Below, piece by piece: positions 1 through 8,631 of a stretch of 64,000 bases of DNA. The position numbers were made by a program, and so were the translations under genes. Source of the DNA: Alcanivorax sp. GTDB taxonomy: Bacteria > Pseudomonadota > Gammaproteobacteria > Pseudomonadales > Alcanivoracaceae. The stretch spans positions 248,001 through 312,000 of the forward strand of contig JAIUME010000003.1 of the NCBI GenBank assembly GCA_022565695.1. The letters run 5' to 3'. How positions within the stretch are numbered: the first letter of the stretch is position 1; every line of letters begins with the position of its first letter. The notes beneath the pieces are model-generated. The model saw nothing but the letters and a program-made list of their open reading frames with translations. It was not told the DNA's origin and did no database searches.

Positions 1-60
1 GCCAAGAGTTTTGATGATGCCGCTGAACAGATCGTGAAAGCCGTCGGGGGTGCAGCGTGA
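1..60 (+). CDS. sucC: Succinyl-CoA ligase beta subunit, C-terminal end (partial)
   Basis: The window opens inside a frame that reads [19 protein letters not shown] and then a TGA stop. Its position directly in front of sucD, with the sucD start overlapping its stop by four bases (GTGA), identifies it as the last 19 residues of sucC, the ADP-forming succinyl-CoA synthetase beta subunit of the TCA cycle. Only the tail is visible, so the assignment rests mainly on context. Confidence 0.85.
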   Translation, partial: AKSFDDAAEQIVKAVGGAA

Positions 61-932
61 GCGTACTGATTGATAAAGATACCAAAGTCATTTGTCAGGG
101 CTTCACCGGTGCGCAGGGCACGTTCCACTCCGAGCAGGCCATTGCTTACGGCACGAAGATGGTCGGCGGTGTGACGCCGGGCAAGGGCGGCCAGACGCAT
201 CTGGGCCTGCCAGTGTTCGATACCGTCCGCGAAGCGATCGAGAAGACCGGCGCCACCGCATCAGTGATCTATGTCCCGGCGGCGTTCTGCAAGGATTCGA
301 TCATCGAAGCGGCGGATGCCGGTATCGAACTGATCGTTTGCATCACAGAGGGCATTCCCACACTGGATATGCTGTACGTGAAAGAGTACATCACCCGCAA
401 GGAAGGCGTACGCCTGATCGGGCCCAACTGTCCCGGCATCATCACGCCGGGCGCCTGCAAGATCGGCATCATGCCCGGGCATATCCATCAGCCGGGCAAA
501 GTGGGTATCGTGTCGCGCTCCGGCACCCTGACCTATGAAGCCGTCAACCAGACCACCACGCTGGGTTTCGGACAGTCCACCTGTATCGGTATTGGCGGCG
601 ACCCGATTCCGGGTACCACCTTCATTGACGCGCTGGAGCTGTTCCAGAATGACCCGCAGACCGAGGCCATCATCATGGTCGGCGAGATTGGTGGTACGGC
701 AGAAGACGAAGCGGCGGCGTATATCAAGGCCCACGTGACCAAGCCTGTCGTGTCCTATATCGCTGGCGTGACTGCGCCGGCAGGTAAGCGGATGGGGCAT
801 GCCGGCGCAATTATTGCCGGCGGCAAAGGCACTGCAGATGAAAAGTTTGCGGTACTGGAAGAGGCTGGTGTGAGAACGGTGCGCAATCCCGCACAGATCG
901 GTCAGGCCCTGAAGGAACTGACTGGCTGGTAA
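57..932 (+). CDS. sucD: Succinyl-CoA ligase [ADP-forming] alpha subunit
   Basis: The 291-residue product is a full-length SucD. With SucC it forms the TCA-cycle enzyme that converts succinyl-CoA to succinate with substrate-level ATP formation. The N-terminal CoA-binding Rossmann domain starts with [25 protein letters not shown] motif lies near residue 125, and the active-site histidine that is phosphorylated sits in GHAG at residue 248. The GTG start overlaps the sucC stop, which implies translational coupling. A strong intrinsic terminator follows 24 bases after the stop, so this is the end of the suc operon. Confidence 0.97.
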   Translation: MSVLIDKDTKVICQGFTGAQGTFHSEQAIAYGTKMVGGVTPGKGGQTHLGLPVFDTVREAIEKTGATASVIYVPAAFCKDSIIEAADAGIELIVCITEGIPTLDMLYVKEYITRKEGVRLIGPNCPGIITPGACKIGIMPGHIHQPGKVGIVSRSGTLTYEAVNQTTTLGFGQSTCIGIGGDPIPGTTFIDALELFQNDPQTEAIIMVGEIGGTAEDEAAAYIKAHVTKPVVSYIAGVTAPAGKRMGHAGAIIAGGKGTADEKFAVLEEAGVRTVRNPAQIGQALKELTGW

Positions 933-956
933 GGGAAAGGCAACAGCCTGAATCAG

Positions 957-982
957 AAAAGCCGGCGAAAGCCGGCTTTTTT
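957..982 (+). terminator. Rho-independent terminator of the suc operon
   Basis: A perfect stem AAAAGCCGGC / GCCGGCTTTT with a GAAA-type loop is followed by TT. It sits 24 bases after the sucD stop. Because the stem is flanked by A and T runs on both sides it may also act on the opposite strand, where the small gene at 1031-1270 ends. Confidence 0.9.
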
Positions 983-1030
983 GTGGCCCCGGGTTGCGAC
1001 GACAGAGCCGGGCCCTGTCGATGGGGGGTA

Positions 1031-1270
1031 TTAATGCAGCGTGTCGTCGTCCTCCAGATCAAAGGCTTCATAGCCATTGAGCTCTCGTGCGAGCCGGCGC
1101 TGCTCCAGGCGATCCTCGATCCTGTGTCGCATATCCAGGTTGAAGCCTCTGGAACGCGGGGTGGGTTCGTCCTGTTCCTCTTCGGCTTCTTCGTCGAGAA
1201 AATCGATGTCCTCATTCATCAGCATCTCATCCGTATCGTCATAGTCGTGCTCAGCGCGATGATCGGTCAT
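1031..1270 (-). CDS. PA3496-family small acidic protein
   Basis: A 79-residue, strongly acidic protein that begins MTDHRAEHDYDD and has an Asp/Glu-rich first half. A basic helix (MRHRIEDRLEQRRLARE) follows, and the protein ends FDLEDDDTLH. This layout matches the PA3496-type small proteins of pseudomonads, which are annotated as putative envelope-integrity proteins; the experimental role is not known to me. The start was placed at 1270 because AGGAGGG lies just upstream, although an in-frame start exists eight codons earlier. It is convergent with sucD. Confidence 0.75.
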   Translation of the reverse strand: MTDHRAEHDYDDTDEMLMNEDIDFLDEEAEEEQDEPTPRSRGFNLDMRHRIEDRLEQRRLARELNGYEAFDLEDDDTLH

Positions 1271-1306
1271 GGCAGGCCCTCCTGCTAATACCACTCAACT
1301 TGACTG

Positions 1307-1337
1307 TTCAGCTTCAGCGTCAACTTCAACTTCAACT
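1307..1337. repeat. Hexanucleotide tandem repeats upstream of the PA3496-type gene
   Basis: TTCAGC occurs twice (1307-1318), then after one base TCAACT occurs three times (1320-1337). The tract lies in the 264-base spacer 1271-1534, just upstream of the start at 1270. The rest of that spacer holds a G-rich run, an A-rich run and the hairpin listed at 1484-1502, with no gene that I can support. Confidence 0.7.
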
Positions 1338-1483
1338 TGCCAGTTACCCCGTCCCCGGCAGGGGGGGGGCGGGCTGGGCGGGACCGCCGGTCGCCGTTTT
1401 CAGTCCACAGCGCCTGTATACCGCCGACTTTTGTCCTTGACAAGAAAAAAATAACGAAAAAGGCATACCGTTTGTCGGGCGAT

Positions 1484-1502
1484 GACCGGCCGCTGGCCGG
1501 TC
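1484..1502 (-). terminator. Possible terminator hairpin after the DMT transporter gene
   Basis: GACCGGCC, a three-base loop and GGCCGGTC form an 8-bp perfect stem 33 bases past the stop of the minus-strand transporter gene. On the minus strand the nearest T-rich stretch is about 20-45 bases further on, so it is not a textbook intrinsic terminator. Confidence 0.35.
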
Positions 1503-1534
1503 GCCTTTCCTGGCGGGCTCAGGGGGGCTGGCAG

Positions 1535-2422
1535 TCAGTGGTCCGAGCGGCGGTCGCGCGTGAAGATAACGGCAAAAATGCCGCTGGCGATGACGACGGC
1601 CATGCCGGCAAAGGCCAGGCCGCCGGGCAGTTCACGCCAGAGCCACCAGTCCAGCAGGCCAGCCACGGGCACTGCCGCATAGCTCAGCGGGGCGATCAGG
1701 CTGGTGGGTGCATGACTGTAGGCGCGGGTGTAGAGCACCATGGTGAGAAAGATCGACAGGCCGATGTAGAGCATGCCGCTGGCTGCCAGCAGGGACACCG
1801 GCTGCAGATTCAGCAGCGCCATGGGCGTGCTGGCGACAAAGGAAATCCCGAAGTAGTAGAACAGGATGCGGCTGGCAGGCTCGCTGGTGGACAGGGCCCG
1901 GGTGGTGGCCATGGAGATGGCGAGGGCCAGCCCTGCAGCAATGCCCAGCAGGTGCCCGGCCTGAATGCCCTCACTGGCGGGGCCCAGGATCATCAGGATG
2001 CCGACAAAGCCGCCAGCCAGAGCCGCCCATCGGGCCAGCGGGATACGTTGCCGCAGGCCAACGAAAACGACCAGGGGCACCCACAGTGGCGCGGCACTGC
2101 GGAGCAGGGTGGCGTCCACCAGCGGAATGAAAGGCAGCGCCAGATAGTAACAGGTAAAGCCCAGCCAGCCGCCCAGGGAGCGCACTGCGTGCAGTATTGG
2201 CCGGTGGGTGGCGAGGGCGGTTGGGCCGTGGCGAAGCAACCAGGGCATCAGCAGCAACGTACAAAGACCGTACTGGACCCAGACGATCAGCCAGGGCGAT
2301 ACGCCTTCGCCGCTGATGTGCTTTACTGTGGCTGCAGCGGTGCTGGCCACCACCGTAGTGGCCAGCGCATAAAAGACACCCAGCGGAATGTGATGGCGGT
2401 CAAGGCTTGCGGGAAGCTTCAT
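1535..2422 (-). CDS. DMT-superfamily (EamA) transporter
   Basis: A 295-residue integral membrane protein with about ten hydrophobic segments arranged as two EamA repeats, each typical of drug/metabolite transporters. The first helix begins at LGVFYALATTVVASTAAATV. The C-terminus ends in a basic tail (FTRDRRSDH). The substrate cannot be read from sequence; families of this kind export amino acids, nucleotides or drugs. The start at 2422 (MKLPASLDRHH) gives the family length. An upstream ATG at 2476 is possible, and neither has a strong ribosome-binding site. It is divergent from the gene at 2537. Confidence 0.85.
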   Translation of the reverse strand: MKLPASLDRHHIPLGVFYALATTVVASTAAATVKHISGEGVSPWLIVWVQYGLCTLLLMPWLLRHGPTALATHRPILHAVRSLGGWLGFTCYYLALPFIPLVDATLLRSAAPLWVPLVVFVGLRQRIPLARWAALAGGFVGILMILGPASEGIQAGHLLGIAAGLALAISMATTRALSTSEPASRILFYYFGISFVASTPMALLNLQPVSLLAASGMLYIGLSIFLTMVLYTRAYSHAPTSLIAPLSYAAVPVAGLLDWWLWRELPGGLAFAGMAVVIASGIFAVIFTRDRRSDH

Positions 2423-2447
2423 CTGGTCAGTGGCCGGCAGGCTTTGT

Positions 2448-2469
2448 AAAGTGAGGCAAAAGTGAGGCA
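2448..2469. repeat. 11-bp perfect tandem duplication in a divergent spacer
   Basis: AAAGTGAGGCA occurs twice with no gap, in the spacer between the DMT transporter and the 556-residue membrane protein. It is one of many similar short duplications in this window. Confidence 0.85.
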
Positions 2470-2536
2470 ACGGCATCAGTCGCGTCGCTGGCGCAAATAA
2501 TGATACAGCAAAAGGCCATGGGGAGATGGTGAGCAA

Positions 2537-4207
2537 ATGACACAGGTGATGCTGATTATCGGGCTGACACTGCTTCTGTTGGGGACCTTTGGACTGATGC
2601 GCGATATTGCCGCCAAAGGGCGCAGTGCGCTGGTGTTCCTGCTGCCGCTGGCAGGCCTTCGACACGTGCAGGAGAACTGGGCTGATGTCTGGTGGGCGGC
2701 GCTGATGCGGGTGTTCGGCGTGGCCCTGATGTTGCTTGGCCTCGGGTTGGCCGTAGCGCGGGATCCACTTCTGATGCAGGAACCGCAACGCCTGTTCAGC
2801 GTCACGGCGACCGGGCAGGGCGGCGTCCTTGCTGGCAGCCAGCGTGCCGAACTGAACGCCTTCGTCAGCTCGGAGGAAGCCATCCGCATTGCCATTCGCA
2901 ATGACGATGATCCGCGCCTGAGCGGCAATATCAACGGTCGGGCGTTCAGGTATGACCGGGTTGAGCTGATCAATGGTGTCTTCAGTGCGCAGCAGGGGGA
3001 GGGTTTCATACCGGATCTGGAGGTGCGCATCATGTTGCGTGAAAACCCGATGCCGATCACCCAGCGCCGCACGTTGCTGGTGCGCCCGGGGGATGAAAAC
3101 CCGCCGGAAATCCACCTCTCCTGGCGAGAACAGGGCAGCGACTTGCCGGAGACGCAAATCATCAGGGAAGGCTACCGCATGGAGCTGCATCTGGCGCCGC
3201 TGGATCACAATCAGCTTACCGGTTTTCTGCAACTGATCCTGCCGGACACGCGGCGCAGTTTCCTGTCCGGTGATTTCAGCGCCTACACAAACCGCCTGCG
3301 CTACGTGAACAATCAGGTAGACCTGACCTTTGATCACCCCGATACCCTGAACTATCTGGCGCGAGAACACCTGCGCAGCCAATTCCCGGAAGGCATGATC
3401 AGCCATGTCGAGGTGCTGGAGACGCGCATGCAGCGTCGTGAGCAGATCGGCAGCACGCGTATGCGCATCACACTGCGCAATGGTCGTGTCGAGGAACGCC
3501 TGCTGCGTCTTGAGCGCTCCAGCGTCGGCTGGGCGATGCGACCCGGGGCGACAGAGATCACGGTGGTGCAGGCTGGTGAGCAGGGTGACCTGCGATTGAT
3601 TACCTCGGCGCCACGACGCAAAGACGGTGAGGGTGATACGCGGCCGGCGTCACCCCCTCCGCCCATCACACTGCCCTTCACCGACTTCGGGCAGTATACG
3701 GGCCGACAGGTCGAGCTGCTGCGTACGGATGGCTCCCGCCAGTCCGGCATTCTTCGCACAGTTGATGGCGACAGGTTGATGCTGGAAACAACGGTTGGCA
3801 GTGGCTCGTTGACGTATGCGGTCTCATCCAGAGAACTGGTCATGCTGCAGTTGACCGATGGGCAGCAGATATTCGCTGAAGGGCACGCTCCGCAGGATCA
3901 GCAGCAAGCCCGGAAGCAGGCGGCACCCACGCCGGCGTCTGAGGATGCACAGGACGCGGGAGAGGCCTCTGCGGCCACTGCCGGGCAAGTGGTGCCTGAG
4001 GTTGTATCGGACGAGCTGCGTCGGTACAAGGCGCTGACGGGGCGGCAGGTGCGAATCAGTGGGCAGGATGGCAGAGTCCGCACAGGTGTGTTGCGCAGTG
4101 TGGACGAGCGGCAGCTGACACTGGAAGTCCCTGTGGGGTCCGGCGCGCTGGAGTATTACTACCGACTGGAAGAGATCGCCAATCTTGAGCAGGCAGGACA
4201 GCAATGA
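2537..4207 (+). CDS. Uncharacterised membrane protein with two C-terminal Sm-like repeats
   Basis: A 556-residue protein I cannot assign to a named family. Two hydrophobic segments lie near residues 1-22 (MLIIGLTLLLLG) and 52-77 (ALMRVFGVALMLLGLGLAVA). A long soluble part, probably periplasmic and rich in beta-strand-like stretches, follows. The C-terminus carries two copies of a roughly 55-residue unit, at about 379-437 and 492-550. They share the pattern TGRQV....DG....G.LR.VD...L.LE..VGSG.L.Y, which resembles a small beta-barrel of the Sm/LSm or SH3-like kind. A Pro/Ala/Gln-rich linker separates the copies. The stop overlaps the next start by four bases. Confidence 0.75.
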   Translation: MTQVMLIIGLTLLLLGTFGLMRDIAAKGRSALVFLLPLAGLRHVQENWADVWWAALMRVFGVALMLLGLGLAVARDPLLMQEPQRLFSVTATGQGGVLAGSQRAELNAFVSSEEAIRIAIRNDDDPRLSGNINGRAFRYDRVELINGVFSAQQGEGFIPDLEVRIMLRENPMPITQRRTLLVRPGDENPPEIHLSWREQGSDLPETQIIREGYRMELHLAPLDHNQLTGFLQLILPDTRRSFLSGDFSAYTNRLRYVNNQVDLTFDHPDTLNYLAREHLRSQFPEGMISHVEVLETRMQRREQIGSTRMRITLRNGRVEERLLRLERSSVGWAMRPGATEITVVQAGEQGDLRLITSAPRRKDGEGDTRPASPPPPITLPFTDFGQYTGRQVELLRTDGSRQSGILRTVDGDRLMLETTVGSGSLTYAVSSRELVMLQLTDGQQIFAEGHAPQDQQQARKQAAPTPASEDAQDAGEASAATAGQVVPEVVSDELRRYKALTGRQVRISGQDGRVRTGVLRSVDERQLTLEVPVGSGALEYYYRLEEIANLEQAGQQ

Positions 4208-5109
4208 ATATTCTGATCACTGGCGGTAGTGGCTTTGTCGGGCAGCATCTGTGCCCGGCGCTGGCGCGTCGAGGGCATGAGATCACCGTGCTCACGCGGC
4301 AACCGCGCAAAGCCGCTGCGCGCCTCCCGGATACCGTGACCCTGGTGGATGATCTTGACGCGATAGCCGCCGATACGCGCTTCGATGCGGTGATCAATCT
4401 TGCCGGGGAAGGCATTGCGGATCGCCGCTGGAGTGAATCCCGCAAACAGGCGCTGCTGGACAGCCGCGTTGGTGTGACCGAGGCGCTGGGCGAGCTGTTC
4501 GGCAGGTTGTCGCACAAGCCGCCGTTGTTGATCAGCGGCTCGGCGGTGGGGTTTTATGGTGATGCGGGCAATGCCGAGCTGACCGAGAGTGCCCCTGCGG
4601 CACGCAGGGAATTCACCTATCTGTTATGTGACGCCTGGGAGCAGGCTGCCCGGGACGTCGCCAAGCAGCATGGTACTCGCTTGTGCGTACTGCGGATTGG
4701 CGTGGTGCTGGGTCGTGGCGGCGGTATGCTGGGGCGGTTGTTGCCGGTCTACCGTCTGGGGCTGGGGGCGCAGTTGGGGGACGGCAGCCAGTGGTTCTCC
4801 TGGATACATGTCGACGATCTCGTGGCGCTCATCCTGCGCTGTCTGGACACGCCCGCCGCCAGTGGTGTCTATAACGCCGTGGCGCCGGAGCCGGTGCCCC
4901 ATGGCCGCTTTCACAGTACTCTGGCGGCGCGCTGCCGCAGGCCCGGTTTCATGCGTGTGCCGGCCTGGCCATTGAGGCTGGGCCTGGGTGAAATGTCAGT
5001 GCTACTGCTGGGCGGTCAGAAAGTTGTGCCGCGCCGCCTGCTGGATCAGGGCTTCGTGTTCAGCCACCCGACACTGGACGCTGCGCTGGACGAGATACTG
5101 TCTGCCTGA
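4204..5109 (+). CDS. TIGR01777-type NAD(P)-dependent epimerase (YfcH-like)
   Basis: A 301-residue extended-SDR protein beginning MNILITGGSGFVGQHL, a Rossmann TGGxGFxG motif. LAGEGIADRRWSESRKQ is a hallmark of the TIGR01777/YfcH (SDR39U1) branch, as is SGSAVGFYGD further on. The C-terminal DUF1731-like part includes the vPAWPLRLGLGEM and LLGGQKVVPRRLLDQGF motifs. The substrate of this family is unknown. The ATG overlaps the preceding stop, so it is translated together with the membrane protein. Confidence 0.9.
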   Translation: MNILITGGSGFVGQHLCPALARRGHEITVLTRQPRKAAARLPDTVTLVDDLDAIAADTRFDAVINLAGEGIADRRWSESRKQALLDSRVGVTEALGELFGRLSHKPPLLISGSAVGFYGDAGNAELTESAPAARREFTYLLCDAWEQAARDVAKQHGTRLCVLRIGVVLGRGGGMLGRLLPVYRLGLGAQLGDGSQWFSWIHVDDLVALILRCLDTPAASGVYNAVAPEPVPHGRFHSTLAARCRRPGFMRVPAWPLRLGLGEMSVLLLGGQKVVPRRLLDQGFVFSHPTLDAALDEILSA

Positions 5110-5233
5110 TGGCTGTGGTGAGGCTGCTTCGGCAAGGGGGGAAGCAGGTGCATTGCGGCCCGGCGCCGGGATGCTTATGATGCCGGGCAACCCCGCTGGC
5201 ACAGTGCCAGCGTCAGGAGGCGAACAAATTACC

Positions 5234-6262
5234 ATGACGGACAAAATGGAAGTCGCGGCGGTACTCGGTGGTGGCAGTTTCGGGACCGCCATTGCCACCA
5301 TTCTTGCGCAACAGGGGCATGCGACGCGCCTCTGGGTGCGGGATCCGGAAACCGCTGAAGCAATCAACCGTGATCGCGAGAACCCGCGATACTTCCCCGG
5401 AGCCGAGCTGCCTGAGGGCGTGCTGGCCAGTGAAGATCTGCACGAAGTGCTCAGCGGCGCCAGTCTGGTGTTCATGGCGGTGCCCAGCAAGGCGTTCATG
5501 GATGTCCTGGCGCAGGCCAGTGATGACATCGCCGAGGGCACCATCGTTGTCAGCTGCACCAAAGGCATCAGCGCAGACGGCTTTCTGTTGATGAGTCAGT
5601 TGCTGGAGCGGGAATGGCCACACGCCCGTGTCGGTGTGCTGAGTGGCCCCAATCTCGCCAGAGAAATCGTCGAGCGCAAATTTACCGGCACCGTCATTGC
5701 CAGCCCGCACCCCGAGGTCTGTACGCGTATTCAGGACGCCTTGTCCTGCGATTACTTTCGCGTGTATGACAGCGCGGACATGTTCGGTGTGGAGCTGGGC
5801 GGGGCGCTGAAGAATATCTATGCCATCGCTACCGGCATGGCCGCTGCGCTGGGCGTTGGCGATAATACCCGCGGGCTGCTGATCACCCGCAGTCTCGCAG
5901 AAATGAGCCGCTTTGCGGCACACCTTGGTGGCAGCCCGATGACGTTCCTGGGTCTGGCGGGGGTGGGCGACCTGATTGTGACCTGCTCCTCGAGCCTGTC
6001 ACGCAACTACCAGGTCGGTTACCTGATTGGTCAGGGCAAGACCGTGGACGAGGCCGTCGAGGTATTGGGTCAGACGGCGGAGGGGGTCAACACGATCCGT
6101 CTGGTGGCGGAGCGGGCCCGGGAGCTGGGCATCTACATGCCGCTGGCTTCGGGGCTGTACGAGATACTGTTCAACCAGCTGCCGCTGTCCCAGGTCATCG
6201 ACTCCCTGATGCGCGGTGAGCACAACCATGATGTGGAATTTGTCCGCGAGGCGGTCTCCTGA
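5234..6262 (+). CDS. gpsA: Glycerol-3-phosphate dehydrogenase [NAD(P)+]
   Basis: The 342-residue product makes sn-glycerol 3-phosphate from dihydroxyacetone phosphate for phospholipid synthesis. The nucleotide-binding loop GGGSFGTA is at residues 12-19. Family motifs SCTKGI, SGPN and ELGGALKNIYAIATG, which contains the catalytic lysine, are all present. The chosen ATG has AGGAGG upstream, but the spacing of 13 bases is long, so expression may be modest. The stop overlaps the sixA start by one base (TGATG). Confidence 0.97.
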   Translation: MTDKMEVAAVLGGGSFGTAIATILAQQGHATRLWVRDPETAEAINRDRENPRYFPGAELPEGVLASEDLHEVLSGASLVFMAVPSKAFMDVLAQASDDIAEGTIVVSCTKGISADGFLLMSQLLEREWPHARVGVLSGPNLAREIVERKFTGTVIASPHPEVCTRIQDALSCDYFRVYDSADMFGVELGGALKNIYAIATGMAAALGVGDNTRGLLITRSLAEMSRFAAHLGGSPMTFLGLAGVGDLIVTCSSSLSRNYQVGYLIGQGKTVDEAVEVLGQTAEGVNTIRLVAERARELGIYMPLASGLYEILFNQLPLSQVIDSLMRGEHNHDVEFVREAVS

Positions 6263-6771
6263 TGCGTCTGTATGTGGTGCGCCATGGCGAGGCAGAGCGG
6301 CAGGTCACCACTGACGAGGCGCGCGCGCTGACCGCCAACGGGCGTGACGGTGTACGCCGGCTCTGGCAGGCGCTGACCGCTGAAGGGGAGTGCCCGGCGC
6401 GGCTTTACACCAGCCCCTATGTGCGTGCCCGGCAGACTGCCGCAGAGATTGCTGATATCTGCCGCCTGCCCGTGACCGGGACCTGCGATCTGCTGGTGCC
6501 GGACGGCCAGCCACAACGCGTCCTTGACTGGTTGCTGGGCCTGACGATGCAGCCGCCCGTAGCGACGGGCAGCGAACCTGCAGACATTGATGCGCCTCTG
6601 GTGCTGGTCAGTCACATGCCGCTGGTGGCCCATCTGGTGGGGCAGCTCTGCGAAGGCCCCTCTGCGCGCCTGCCCATGGGCGTGGGGGCAGTAGCGGCTC
6701 TGGATGTGGAGGTGGCGGCCATCGCCGGCGCCCGGCTGGCCTGGCTCCGGGCCCCGGGAGACCTGTTCTGA
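6262..6771 (+). CDS. sixA: Phosphohistidine phosphatase SixA
   Basis: A 169-residue histidine phosphatase of the small SixA type. The N-terminus MRLYVVRHGEAE carries the RHG phosphate-binding motif with the catalytic histidine, and VLVSHMPLVAHLV contains the second conserved histidine. SixA removes phosphate from histidines of HPt domains or the nitrogen PTS protein. It overlaps gpsA by one base and the following thioesterase by one base, which makes a tight three-gene operon. Confidence 0.92.
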   Translation: MRLYVVRHGEAERQVTTDEARALTANGRDGVRRLWQALTAEGECPARLYTSPYVRARQTAAEIADICRLPVTGTCDLLVPDGQPQRVLDWLLGLTMQPPVATGSEPADIDAPLVLVSHMPLVAHLVGQLCEGPSARLPMGVGAVAALDVEVAAIAGARLAWLRAPGDLF

Positions 6772-7208
6772 TGATGATCTGGACCCGCGAGCCCGACCTC
6801 GCCCTCGCTAACGACCTGCAGCGCAATACCCTCTGCGAGCACCTTGGTATACGTATCACGCATATCGGCGATGACAGCCTGACCGGGACCATGCCGGTGG
6901 ACCCCCGCACGCATCAGCCCATGGGCATTCTGCATGGCGGCGCCTCGGTGGTGCTGGCCGAGTCCCTCGGCAGCCTGGCGGCCAACATGTGCGCGGCGCC
7001 GGGGCACTACTGCGTCGGCCTGGACATCAACGCCAACCATCTCCGCAGCGTGAGATCAGGGGAAGTAACGGGTGTGGCGCGGCCGCTGCACCTGGGGCGG
7101 AGCACCCAGGTGTGGGAGATACATATTCATAATGAGGCGGGCAAGCCGGTGTGCATTGCCCGGCTGACCATGTCGGTGCTGGCTGGCGACCGTTCGTCGG
7201 GGTTCTGA
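6771..7208 (+). CDS. Hotdog-fold thioesterase, YdiI/PaaI type
   Basis: A 145-residue hotdog protein. The motif QPMGILHGGASVVLAESLGS is the signature of the PaaI/YdiI/EntH acyl-CoA thioesterases, in which the helix glutamate (here in LAES) is catalytic. The substrate is not readable: members hydrolyse 1,4-dihydroxy-2-naphthoyl-CoA or other aromatic and short acyl-CoAs. It is the last gene of gpsA-sixA-thioesterase, sharing one base with sixA. A second ATG at 6774 is equally possible as start. Confidence 0.9.
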   Translation: MMIWTREPDLALANDLQRNTLCEHLGIRITHIGDDSLTGTMPVDPRTHQPMGILHGGASVVLAESLGSLAANMCAAPGHYCVGLDINANHLRSVRSGEVTGVARPLHLGRSTQVWEIHIHNEAGKPVCIARLTMSVLAGDRSSGF

Positions 7209-7391
7209 TGCCCGAGAGAGCCCGGGACTGGACGCATGTGAATTGGGTCACATACTATACTAGTATTCGAGGGCGATTCCGCCTGATGAGAAAAGGTTAG
7301 TTTCCGAGAGAGTGGGGTCACCGCAGGGTGCTGGACGCATCCTGGCGAGTGCCTGACAAGCGTGTTGTGTAACGGAGAGGTTGCCTGGGCC

Positions 7392-8630
7392 ATGGCCGTC
7401 AGGACTGAACGTGTTGAAACCGGTGAGTTGCAGCTCGGCATGTATGTGTCGGAGCTTGACCGTGCCTGGATTGAAACACCCTTCCCGCTGCAAGGTTTTC
7501 ATATCAAGACACACCAGGACATCGAGCAGCTGCGAGCCTGGTGCCAGTATGTCTACGTCGATCGTCAGCTGAGTACTGGCAAGCTTGACCCCCTGCCTGC
7601 GGTGGCTGCACCAGCGCGTCCTCGAGTGCGTGGTGGTATCGGCAAGTTTACGCCGGTGAAATACGAGATCAGTCAGACGCTCAAGCAGGAAGTGGTGTCT
7701 GCCACGCTGTATCACCGTGAAGTAACGCGCGCGGTGGTGCATCTGCTCAATGACCTGCGGGCGGAGAAAGGCCTGAATCTGCGTGTGGCGCGCAAGGCGG
7801 CTGCGGTGATGGTGCATAGCATCTTGCGCAATCCGGATGCGATGGTCTGGCTGGCGCGCATCAAGGATTGTGACAGCTACGGTTACGCACACAGTATTCG
7901 CGCGTCGATCCTGGCCACCGTGTTTGGCCGGCATATCGGTTTGCCCCAGGAGGTACTGGAAAATCTTGCCACGGGTGTCTTGCTGATGGATGTCGGCAAA
8001 ACCCGTCTCGCCCGCAGCATGCTGGCCAGTACCGAGCTTTTCGGGCCCGCCGAGCATGCTGTCATGCGTGAGCATGTGAATCACGGGGTCGAGCTGCTGC
8101 AGCATTGTGGCGGCGTCAACGATCAGATGCTGGCGGTGGTGCAGTACCACCATGAGCGTCATGACGGCAGCGGCTATCCATTTGGCCTCAAAGGTGGAGA
8201 GATACCCCTGCTGGCACGTATCGCCGGTATTGTGGACACCTATGACGCCATGACCAGTGACCGGCCCTGGGCGCCAGCCCGCACCGCCACGGAGGCCGTA
8301 TCCGAGTTGTATGAACTGCGCGACAGCGGCTTCCAGAGCGCGCTGGTGGAGCAGTTTATCCAGGCGGTCGGTGTGTACCCGACAGGCACCGCCGTCGAGT
8401 TGTCCAACGGTGAAAAAGGTATCGTCGTCGCGCAGAACGCCACACGTCGTCTGCGGCCTCAGGTAATGGTGATCCGCGATGCCTGCGGTAACACCTTGGA
8501 GCGGCCACATATTGTGGACCTGATGAGTGTGCAGCGGGATGCGGAAGACCGGCCGCTGGCGGTGGCCGGGTGTATTCGAGCGGGCAGTGAAAAACTGGAT
8601 CTGGTCAACCTGCAGATCAACGCAGTTTGA
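7392..8630 (+). CDS. HD-GYP domain protein with N-terminal DUF3391 (probable c-di-GMP phosphodiesterase)
   Basis: A 412-residue protein. Residues 1-60 resemble DUF3391 (VETGELQLGMYVSELDR). An HD-GYP domain spans about 105-310, with HSIR near 168, HVNHG near 228, HHERHDGSGYP at 253-263 and VDTYDAMTSDR at 281-291. HD-GYP enzymes cleave c-di-GMP using a bi- or trinuclear metal site. Oddly, the position of the HD dyad reads LLMDVGK, so the His is Met199 while Asp200 is kept. That may weaken or change metal binding. The start has GGAGAGG upstream. A TATACT hexamer at 7256-7261 could be its -10 but lacks a clear -35. Confidence 0.88.
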   Translation: MAVRTERVETGELQLGMYVSELDRAWIETPFPLQGFHIKTHQDIEQLRAWCQYVYVDRQLSTGKLDPLPAVAAPARPRVRGGIGKFTPVKYEISQTLKQEVVSATLYHREVTRAVVHLLNDLRAEKGLNLRVARKAAAVMVHSILRNPDAMVWLARIKDCDSYGYAHSIRASILATVFGRHIGLPQEVLENLATGVLLMDVGKTRLARSMLASTELFGPAEHAVMREHVNHGVELLQHCGGVNDQMLAVVQYHHERHDGSGYPFGLKGGEIPLLARIAGIVDTYDAMTSDRPWAPARTATEAVSELYELRDSGFQSALVEQFIQAVGVYPTGTAVELSNGEKGIVVAQNATRRLRPQVMVIRDACGNTLERPHIVDLMSVQRDAEDRPLAVAGCIRAGSEKLDLVNLQINAV

Positions 8631-8631
8631 G

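Noticed and set aside
1337-2449. A long plus-strand open frame over the DMT transporter
   Set aside because: It is Gln/Gly-rich without motifs, while the opposite strand encodes a regular ten-helix transporter.
7243-7261. TTGGGT and TATACT upstream of the HD-GYP gene as a promoter
   Set aside because: The two hexamers are only seven bases apart; the -10 may be real but no -35 fits, so it is mentioned only in the gene entry.
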